The notes under the pieces: generated by a model
Databases searched by the model: none
Told to the model about the DNA's origin: nothing
The model's input: the letters and a program-made list of their open reading frames with translations, nothing else
Assembly: GCF_921293095.1 (NCBI RefSeq)
Contig: NC_060259.1
Coordinates: 77,062,120-77,126,119, forward strand
DNA length: 64,000 nt
Source: Ischnura elegans
Taxonomy: Eukaryota > Arthropoda > Insecta > Odonata > Coenagrionidae
Direction of reading: 5' to 3'
Part shown: piece after piece, positions 55,240 to 64,000 of the stretch
Layout: every line of letters begins with the position of its first letter
Position numbering within the stretch: the first letter of the stretch is position 1
Program-made: the position numbers and the translations under genes

Positions 55240-55514
55240 TTCAACACATTCAGTGTGGAGGACGTCAATTGACGCGCTCTGCCGGTCGGGCCGGGAGCCC
55301 TTTCTCCACCTCTGTACATTACTAATGTCCAAGTCTTCCGATCATGTGCATGGCCTTCAGCAAGCTTCCCTCTTTCGAACCGTTTGCGCCGTTTGTAAAA
55401 ACCAGTATTTGAACGGAAGTTATGGCGCGGAAACCTCCATCTATTTTTCTTTCTTATTTTAACGGCCGATTTTGACGACTTTAATGAAAATTAGGCCCGC
55501 ATTAAATGTGTTAA
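55240..55514. repeat. piggyBac-type MITE with ACACATT ends
   Basis: TTCAACACATTCAGTGTGG at the left and CGCATTAAATGTGTTAA at the right are inverted partners, with TTCA/TTAA at the borders. It is a distinct TTAA-type family. Confidence 0.65.
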
Positions 55515-56590
55515 CAAGATTCACGCTGTCTCTGAATAGTTCTATTAGCTCTTTAGCACTCTCTCTCCCAAAAAGTCCCATTGGGGCATGAGTTCATTGA
55601 GCCATGCACCTAAGCATTCAACAATCTTAAGCAAAAACAGTCAATCATATCACTGTTTTTACCTAATTTTCGGCAAAAAGTCTGGAAAAACAGCCCTAGA
55701 AATTGGTGCAATTTAAGGTCTTTAATTTACAAAAGTATTTTATGCATATTGATATTATCCAAAAGGGAGATATTATAAACCTCTTAAACCCTTTCACATG
55801 CCAGGGAAGAGTTCTGGCTGTTGTGTATGTCTGAAATCATCCAGATATCTTATAGCTCTACTCTTATGTTGCCGATTAATCATGTTATCATTCTCTAGGC
55901 ACTTCAGACATAATCATAATCTATATCACATTACAATTCACGAGCCAAATATTGCAAGTTTATTCTTATGTAATTATAATTTAGTTTTATATCAACAATA
56001 ATTATATGTTCAAACATACCGATTATTTTTATAAATTTGATAATTTGACCAATTTTTTTTATTTTTTGCCAAATTGCATTTTTGAAACTAATTAAAATTT
56101 ATCAATCAATCAAGGGTTAGTTGAAATTGTTTTCTTCCATGTGTAAAATTTTTAGTAACCATTTTTTTCAACAAAAGGAACTCTATCATAAAATAGCGGA
56201 ATTTTTGGTTTTGCTATCATTGGTCGGCAAATCATTCACGAAGTTTTTAAAGTACGTACAGCTTTCACGGTGCCGCCGCCCCGAGTTTCAAACTACCGCC
56301 TCTTTGTGGCTCCGTCGCATGAGTCATCCACTGCGTGCATTACGTTCGGGCCAATGAGAGATTTTCGCTCTTTGCTTGTATTTCCTGGTCTTAGATTTAA
56401 TTATATGACATTATAATTATCATTAGTTTATTTATCTTTACTATAGTTTTATCATTTTCTTTAAAGAAATATTGCTCTATCCGCCAGTTGTTCTAATTTG
56501 TTCAAGTGATGGCGCTGATTTAACACGGCTCAAGGTTTACGTGCGTGTGACGTTCAGTGACAAGTATCTCAAACAAAATTTGGAATATTT
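55515..56590. other. upstream flank of the 56.6-kb gene
   Basis: AT-rich with a GC-richer patch at 56260-56350. The last 100 bases (GATGGCGCTGATT, GTGCGTGTGACG) may include the promoter or a 5' exon of the following gene. No TATA box is evident. Confidence 0.3.
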
Positions 56591-56623
56591 AATGTTTCAG
56601 CTGGTGTCAACAAATAATTAGAC

Positions 56624-56787
56624 ATGGATGAGTCAGGTATAGATCTTGGATTTGATTTGGTTGCGTTAACTTCCGAGGATTTGAATTTAGATTGCGAGCT
56701 TATTTGCGATGAAATGCCTGTGCTTTCCTCTCTGAGTTCTTCGGACGTCATGTTTTACGAGCTGAAATCCAAGACAGTGCCTGAAAG
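56624..56787 (+). CDS. first coding exon of an acidic unrecognised protein
   Basis: ATG at 56624 opens 54 codons plus two bases, ending at a good donor (GAAAG then GTAAAC). The residues begin MDESGIDLGFDLVALTSEDL and include CDEMPVLSSLSSSDVMFYEL. The composition is strongly acidic and serine-rich, with hydrophobic residues spaced as in transcription activation regions, but no family is recognised. An acceptor-like TTAATGTTTCAG ends at 56600, so the exon may begin at 56601 with a short 5' UTR preceded by a non-coding exon. No second exon was found before the right edge, so a first intron of more than 7 kb is implied. Confidence 0.6.
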
Positions 56788-58192
56788 GTAAACATTTTGC
56801 ATTTAGAATATGTATATTTAATATTTTAGTTATATTTCATCAAAGTTTGTTCAAATTTTGTTAGCGGGAATGCGTCTGAGTACGTGTTGTGGAACATTTA
56901 TACATATGTATTTGATGATTACCTTCGTTTGTCATGGGACTTATATATTATGTGTATTGATAGGTTTTTATCACTTTGGTAACAATTGTTATGAATTACG
57001 TAAGCTTCCTTTCGGGAAAAAGAATAACTTGTTTCATGGTGTAAGACTGACACGCTAGCCTTGCGACTCTGCTTTACGTATAGCCTTTAATTGACACATA
57101 TCATCAATGTCAACGTAATGTTGTAATATGTAGACATCACATCGTGTTAGATGTAGATTAATGGTACATAATTTACAGCTGATCTTTGTTATTTACTCGA
57201 TTGTGATTATGTTTAGGGTGTCAACAATGTAAATTTTTGTGGAATACTGTTAAGTTTTATGTACAAGTCTAGAATTGGCGGAAATTCGAAAAGTGCTGTC
57301 TGAAGGAAGTTTGTAAACCGCTGTGATATCGGTTTCTGACAGGATGGGGAGAACGCTGCATGACATCATCTCGTATATTTGTCCAGTGCATGTTGCCAAT
57401 TGCTCTGTGATGGCACCGTTGATTTTTTTTCCTTATACGTAATTAATTTAACTTATTGTTAGATCCCGCCAGACGCGCTGCAAATTTTAGGAAATACGTA
57501 TCATTCTGGAGTAAGATGAGCCTATGATTTTTATTATTCCCTTGTCTTATCGAAGTGCTTTTAGTTAAATATTTTGGTTACAATTTCCAGTTAGCTGAAA
57601 CTGTTTTTGTAGGTTGGAGGTACTGATTGTGAGTGAGGTACTCGTTTTGGTTTTCCTGTGGCGTTACAATTGCTATAATTTGACGGGGATAGTTTTATAT
57701 TGCCCTTTTTTAATGTCAGTTGTTCCTAGGGGTAGATTTTCGGATTCATGAAGATCACTTGAATGGCTAAAACCGTATCCAACATGGAAAGAGTAGAAAT
57801 AGAAAATGCCGGGGGAATAAATTAACAATATCTTGGTACTTGGCTTGTGCTTTAGGCAAATGTTTGGTGCGCGAATATTTGGCGCAAATATAAACTTATT
57901 TGATTTATCAGAGAAACTTGAAATGCACTTTTGTATTATGGTACGATCCAGCGGCCTGTATTTGCCAGGGAGTAAGTGTACTCAGGGATCACCTTGTAGG
58001 CTTTTTCGGTATGTTATCCTCGTAGTAGTGTTTTTTTAATAGAAGCAAGGTATTTATTGTTTTTAGGCTTCCATTTCCTTTTTTCCACACAGTATAAAAT
58101 GTAATCATTCGCACATCGATGCGGTAGAAATATATCTTCTGCAACTGTTCGTCAATCCTTGTGAACGTGGGCGTCATCGATATTTGCATTAG
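56788..58192 (+). other. probable first intron
   Basis: Follows the donor at 56788. AT-rich and without supported exons. An open frame at 57833-58039 lacks splice sites. Confidence 0.4.
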
Positions 58193-58453
58193 CAGTGGCG
58201 CCAACTCCATGGGGCCTGAGGGGGCCCGAGCCCCCTCAAAAATTCGTTATGGATGCGAGGAAAAAATGTGTCAGGCTTGTCGATTTTCCCCGGAGTGTCC
58301 AGATGTCGAGATTCGAGTTATTAGGGTTCTAATGTTGATCATATGTCTCTTCTAAAATAATTAAAAAACTTAAAACTCACTACTTATAAAATTTCCCGGG
58401 GCAAGATCCCCGGTTTGGGCCCCCCCAATATTTTTTGTAAGTCGGCACCCCTG
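58193..58453 (+). repeat. hAT-type MITE family J, copy 1
   Basis: CAGTGGCGCCAACTCC at the left and GTCGGCACCCCTG at the right. TGCATTAG and TGAATTAG flank it, an 8-bp target duplication with one change. Confidence 0.88.
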
Positions 58454-58461
58454 TGAATTAG

Positions 58462-61400
58462 TACGGGCTAAAAGGGTTAGACACCCTTCCACTGCCCTTT
58501 CCCGAGAAGATTTGGAAAAAACATCCGTTTCCAAGGTTGTTAGAGTTGGTCCAAGGTTCGTAGGGTATACTCTCGGTATCTTAACACATAATAGTCCGCT
58601 CACGTAAAGGTACGTGTTTCCACTTCCAGCGGTCGTTGTCCGGTCACGTATTTTTACGTTTTTTTATTTTTTATTAGTGACTACACACCAAGAAATTATT
58701 TTGGACTATTTGCACGAAGGTATTGTTCTTGCAAAAAATAAATAAATAAGCATAAAAATATATGTTTCAAATAATAAGGTGCATATAAAACCATGGATTA
58801 GTTCTCGATTTGTGTGAGTTTAATTTTTATATACTTGTACCTTCCCCGCAAATATCCTATAAATTGCAGGCCTCAAAAGGCTAGGGCGCCGGACCAAGAA
58901 GTGTTTATCAGTACAGTATTGGGGGATGAGGGAGAGGGTTTTCCATCCTTATAACCCCTTGAGGGCGCCTGCGGTTTTATAACTCAATGAGTGTAGATTA
59001 AGGAGTTCATCTGCTTTTCACCCATTTTAATTTCAATTTTTTCAGTATAACTAGGTGTTGATTTAACTTTGCCACTCATTTTTTAAAGTTTGAAATATCA
59101 TTTCTAAAATAAACTCGTGAAACTTTTTAATATTTGTATTGTTACTCCATTGATTTTTATCCATCCGATCAATTTATATTGCTTGTAATTAGGTCCATGT
59201 GTTGAAAAATTATTTTTACGATAGGATAAAAAAAATCGAGCAGTCACTGCAGTGAGGTGAGGCAGCCCAGCCTCTTTTTTGTAGTTTGGTACAGATTGTT
59301 TCGTCGTCGTGGAATTCGAGGCATGGCGGGGAGTCCCCGCCCTGTGGTCCCAAATCGAAAAAAGGTTTCGTCGTTACGTCACACAAATTTTCAAAAACAG
59401 CCGTGATCCCCCGTTTTTCATCGTCTAAATATTTATTGATTTTAAAAGTATTCTACCAGCAATCGGTAACCAATTTTAGTAAATCTTGGGATTGAAGTTG
59501 AAGTAATTTTGGAAAGCTGCGTTCATATTCTGGGTCTAAAACTTTTATTTATATGGAACAGAAAATAGTTAGTGTTGAAAAACCATGATAGTACTATATC
59601 AGCATAGTACTCGAATCGGAAATAAATAAAAATTCACAGCAAATTTGACCACTTGCATATAATGAGTTGTGTTTATTGTCCTTTGGCTTAGCTTTGGTTT
59701 CAGTGCAGCGGTTTCTTTTTTAAAAGGTAATTTCAATTTAGATAGAGGATTGTGATTTTTTAGGGATATCTGAATGTATGAATTTTACAATTATCTCAAA
59801 TAATTTTCCACGTCAGCTTTTTAAAATTACTTGAAATGAAGGCAGGGGGCTGAGATTATTAAAAATACAGAAAGCTGAGTAAATGCTCTTTCCAATTCTT
59901 TCAACCAATTTTCTTTCACGACTCGCATTTAAAAAAATCAAGTTTTTAGCTAAAAATTTCACATTTTCATGTTATCTACAAAAGTGTTTTTTATTTACAA
60001 GTATTTGTAATTACAGTTATAGTGTTTGTGACTATAATTAATTTTTTGGGTGTCAATTTGAAATGCAATGCGATTTATAGTCGATTGTATAGGGAGTTTG
60101 GGTGATTTTTAATTCGTATTTCGATTAGTGAGGTACCTAATTATTCCTAGGGGGAGAAATTTAGGCGGGCAGGACGATGGCTGCTAGGTTTTGTTATTAT
60201 TAGATATAACAAAAAGTTCCCGGTTCGGTGATTTTCGGTTTGATATCAAAATCCGAGGTGGTGAATCTGCCTTCGAGCACATGCAAATTTTCCTGTGATA
60301 TTCGATACCTTGTGCCCCAATATTCTCACGTATTATTACAATTTTCTTAACATTTTATTTATTTTTATATTTTAATACTTAGGTTAAATATTTTTAAAAA
60401 ATTACTAATTCTTCTTTGATGAATATCAACCAAAGGTATGTATTATCGCGTCATGAGCGAGAAGGTAAATTCTTTCATTTGAAATCAAAATGAGGGGGAA
60501 GAATAAAGTGGCATCATTATTTGTTATGCTGGAATCCATATTATATATCTTCCCCGCAATAGAGGCACCACTTTTTAAAAATGGAATTAATATCCGAATC
60601 CTTGTTGACATCTAAGGCGACCATGACTACATTGTTTTTTTTCGTGGTGGAAAGCTGACTCGAATGTAGATTCGTACTTATAATAGCAAATATTTTCCTG
60701 GTTTTCTCAGCAACCATTTCTGTGTTTATCTGGCAATATCATGTATTATCTGGCTTGTTAAATGAAGAATTTGTTATGATTCCCGAGAAATTTGTAGTAC
60801 TTACGCCGGTGTGTATTGATAATCCGCCCATTAAGTTCTAGTTAGATTATGTCATGATATTTATCAAAACCCTATTTATTCACCGAAATTTCCATGTATA
60901 TTATGGTTGGAAAGGAAGTCTAAAATTTCATTTTTCCTCACTTCTCGCTGATGTTAAAATATCGTTTTCTTTTTGAATGTTTTGCATTGAGCATTATGGT
61001 CTCATTCACCACCAATCGAAATATTCTTTTTCTTGAGTTCCTAGTCCATCCTAATCACAGTCTGTCATAGTGTTTTCCAAAACGGAAGATCTGAATCCTG
61101 GAACTTCTGGAATGAATATCTTAAGGCTTGTTAATATCTTAGGCGGCCAAAACTACATTGTATTTTCAACGTCGTGGAAAGCTGACTAGCACGTAAACAA
61201 AGCTCACGCTGTTAGAATATGAGAATGTGTTAGTGCTTAGGATGTTAACGAAGCACTGTCGATTGCTAAATTTGGATTGGGCGTAATTATTTAATCAATC
61301 TATTATTTGCATACACGTTTAGTCCCGCTGCGAGGAATTAAATCAATTGGCGGTCGGCCTATTCAGTAGACTCTATGTAACACCCCTGGAAATTAGATTT

Positions 61401-62814
61401 ATTGTGCATGAAATTACACGATATCGAAAAATATGTGAATTATTTAACAGGACGCGAGTAAAGACCGGTTAGCTTAAAACCTTGTTGAGGTCCGTAAGAC
61501 AGCGGCTGGCCACCCTTTTTTCTCCATTGTGCCGTGTAAAATTATAAATTTTGTATTGAAATTTGATATAAATTTAAAACCTCAAAAGTGGCTCTTGTTA
61601 TAAATATGTTATTAGCCTTAAATTCATGTAAGAAAGCCCGGTTTTACCTATATATTTAGCACAAAGGTGCGAACTCACCGTCAAAACATTGGTTGAGTAG
61701 CCTATAGTATGCAAAAGTCTTATATTTGAAATAGAATCGAATATATCAACGCGTCGAGTGATTGCAAACAACATAGACAAGTTGGATGGGTGACACCATA
61801 GAGTAAGTATATATGTACATACTCTATGGGGACACACGTTAATAGAAGACTTGCAGATACCAATTTAGTATGAAATATCGTCGGCCAAATCCTGCAGAAT
61901 ACGAATGTAGTCTCTTATACTTCCTTGGTAGAAGTCGAAAATAACTTGCTTTTTTCGCTTTGTGTTAACAGTGAGTTGGTAATGGTATGTAATACGGTAC
62001 TTGCAAATGGGCTTACACCGTTTCCATCTGAACTGTAAAAATCATGTGCATGGCGATTAGTGTTTTTCATTGACACTGGTTCGCTCTACCGAAGATAGCA
62101 CGCATTTCGTTGACTGAATTGTCTTGTTTGTTCCTTCGCTTAATAGTTTGCCGTAAATGATTGGAATGGACTGGTTTCTTACGCAGTGGGATACTTAGTT
62201 ATCTAAAGAGCTCCCTCCCTCCCCGAATGACGTTTTACGCTTTTGGATAAGGCACGAAAGTCGGGAAAATGTTTTTATGAGCTTCAGCCCTTATGAGGAC
62301 GCATCACTCTCGCTCGACCGGTGGTGTTTTGTCTTTCATTCGTGGAGTATTACTGGTTTCACACTTGCGCTGTCATGTTGAGAATTTTGGGGAATTTAAA
62401 GTAATTTGCAGCTATCTCAATTTTTCTCTCGTGTGTTACATTTTAATGTTCGAGTTATAATTTTCGAACTTGTGGTATGGTCGGATCTTAGGGTCCTCTC
62501 CGTCCATACTGAGGGTTTAAAAATGATTCTTTTGTATTAAACGAGGTATAGGCCACAAAAAGACCGGCTTAGCGCGATTGATAATTCGTCTTAAATAAGC
62601 TTCTTTTGATCACGTCCGCATTTTCTATATCTTACTACAATTTCAGCCCCCAAATCTCTCATATTACATGTGCACTGCAGAACATCACCTCTAACTAGTG
62701 CAAAAATAATTATTTGCCTGATTTTCTTCATGAGTCCACGACAAAAACACAAATGGTTATTCCCACGCTTTAATTCAAAACTAAACTACACCATGGCTTC
62801 AACATATTGTGTCA
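58462..62814 (+). other. intron-like region with weak internal duplications
   Basis: No supported exon. A ~100-bp segment at 60570-60675 is repeated at 61090-61195 (ACTACATTGT, CGTGGTGGAAAGCTGACT). Confidence 0.4.
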
Positions 62815-62822
62815 TTGTCAAG

Positions 62823-63089
62823 CAGGGATGCCGACTTATAAAAAATATTGGGGGGGGGGGGGGGGCAAACCGGGGATCTTGCCACGGGAAACTTGAAAAG
62901 TAGTGAGTTTTAAATTTTTTAAGAATTTTAGAAGAGTCATATGATCAACATTAGAACCCTAAAAACTGAAACCTCGATATCTGGACACCCCGGGGAAAAT
63001 CGACAAGCCTGACACATTTTTTCCTCACACTCATGACGAATTTTTGAGGTGGCTCCGGCCCCACAGGCCCCATGAAGCCGGCGCCACTG
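62823..63089 (-). repeat. hAT-type MITE family J, copy 2
   Basis: Reverse orientation to copy 1, with CAGGGATGCCGACTTA at the left and CCGGCGCCACTG at the right. The 8-bp target duplication TTGTCAAG is perfect (62815-62822, 63090-63097). Confidence 0.93.
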
Positions 63090-63097
63090 TTGTCAAG

Positions 63098-64000
63098 GTA
63101 GAAAATGACATAATATTTCTTCGAAACCATGGTCGGTAGTTGAGGTTTGTACTATAGTGTGGAAATTACCATTTGTGTTTACATTATGAATATATCGAAC
63201 TTCCACCAAGTCAAGCTTGAAACGATTTTATACGTTGCTTCATGGAAATAATTATCGTGGTATTCCTTGCATGGTATTCCATAATTGCAGCACCCAAATC
63301 TCTCACATCCACGTATGCCTTCGAGGACGTTACCTCTAACAGGTGCAAAAATAATGATTTTCGTAATTTGCTTCGTGGAAATCATTATCTTGGTATTTCC
63401 TCAATTCTGTAACTTTCTTATCAGGAATGAATTGAAACACACTGTCGCTCTGATATGTGTGCAAAGTATTTCTTTGTGGGAGTCAACGGTCAGAGATTGC
63501 TTGTTCTTGCAGGTGAACCTCTTAAGGTATTAGCTATTTTAATAAAGAAGAATTGAACATTACTGTAGAAGATGTTGAAATACGAATAATATCAAAAGAA
63601 AGCAGTAATGATGGGAAATCGAGGGAAATAAATCAAATTACCAGTGCCTATTACTTTATGAGTATTTTTCTAATGTAGTCGTTGATTTTATTAGAAAAGT
63701 AAACCCCTTTTATCAAATCCTTGATTAGTTCGACCTACACTTTTATGAGATCGTTACTTTTGTCTTCAAGCATCTGTTTGCTCATTCGAATGAGGTACCG
63801 TTTGCATCAGTAGCATTTCATCGCTTCTATTAGCTTTATATACCTAGCATATTATGATAAATATCATGAGAATTATATGTATGTGCCAGAGCACGTGTGG
63901 ATGCAATAAATGTACAGAGAGAAAATTTATTCATGCATTGACATTTTCTGCTTGCCGTTTTCAAATGCAAGAAGCGACTGCTATTAGAATTTGTTTAGGC
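63098..64000 (+). other. intron-like region, no exon seen
   Basis: 63288-63385 repeats 62640-62735 (CCAAATCTCTCA, CCTCTAACAGGTGCAAAAAT). An acceptor-like TTGTTCTTGCAG at 63502-63513 is followed by only a short open stretch, so I call no exon. Confidence 0.35.

Noticed and set aside
55798-56001. 67-codon frame starting MPGKSSGCCVCLKSS
   Set aside because: Starts well, but then reads as AT-rich random sequence with no splice support.
1-64000. LTR retroviruses, Polintons or other capsid-bearing elements
   Set aside because: I looked for long terminal repeats, protease/integrase motifs and packaging ATPase motifs and saw none.
1-64000. CRISPR arrays, bacterial operons, rRNA genes
   Set aside because: No regularly spaced short repeats, no closely packed prokaryotic genes and no rRNA sequence. 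The window is eukaryotic.

Overview
The window is AT-rich nuclear DNA from an animal, most likely an arthropod. The support is a spliced SSR4 gene of animal type, GT-AG introns with phase-consistent exons, and many MITEs, LINE and Penelope-like fragments and tRNA-derived SINEs. The degenerate CCTAA-rich patch near 39.8 kb would also fit an arthropod telomere motif. There are no rRNAs, no CRISPR arrays and no bacterial operons, and I recognise no LTR retrovirus or Polinton.

Host genes are sparse. (1) A C-terminal coding exon of an unrecognised gene lies at 653-752 (+), with a likely intron in its 3' UTR. (2) A complete three-exon SSR4 (TRAP-delta) gene runs 15542 to 13497 (-). (3) A single 788-codon open frame at 27095-24729 (-) encodes a probable secreted or membrane-anchored protein: a hydrophobic segment, a coiled coil, two copies of a helical repeat 108 residues apart, and a three-bladed beta-trefoil C-terminus. 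(4) One anoctamin (TMEM16) exon stands alone at 28662-28459 (-). (5) A first coding exon of an acidic, unrecognised protein lies at 56624-56787 (+), and the rest of the window to the right is probably its large intron. A weaker exon candidate is at 50923-51086.

The rest is mostly mobile DNA, often nested. Families seen: eight copies of a ~300-bp hAT-type MITE (family A, 8-bp target duplications); related hAT-type families B, C, I and J; four copies of a ~660-bp family with AATAGGGT ends (D); two 498-bp copies of a CACGTGG-rich element (E); TTAA-flanked piggyBac-type MITEs, two of them large foldbacks (G); two piggyBac transposase remnants; a TA-flanked 2.8-kb inverted-repeat element (L) carrying a Tigger-like insertion in its left arm; Penelope-like fragments at about 4.5, 16.4, 33 and 36 kb; LINE fragments at 2.8, 20.4-22.0 and 27.7 kb; and SINEs.

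The most informative structure is at 23.6-32.5 kb. A low-copy segment occurs twice in direct orientation on either side of the trefoil gene and the anoctamin exon. Each copy has taken different insertions, so each shows the empty site of the other. I infer an old tandem duplication later invaded by transposons. I see no convincing new multi-gene system. The best leads are the trefoil gene and its relation to the anoctamin exon, and a 199-bp hairpin insertion bounded by a perfect 12-bp target duplication.
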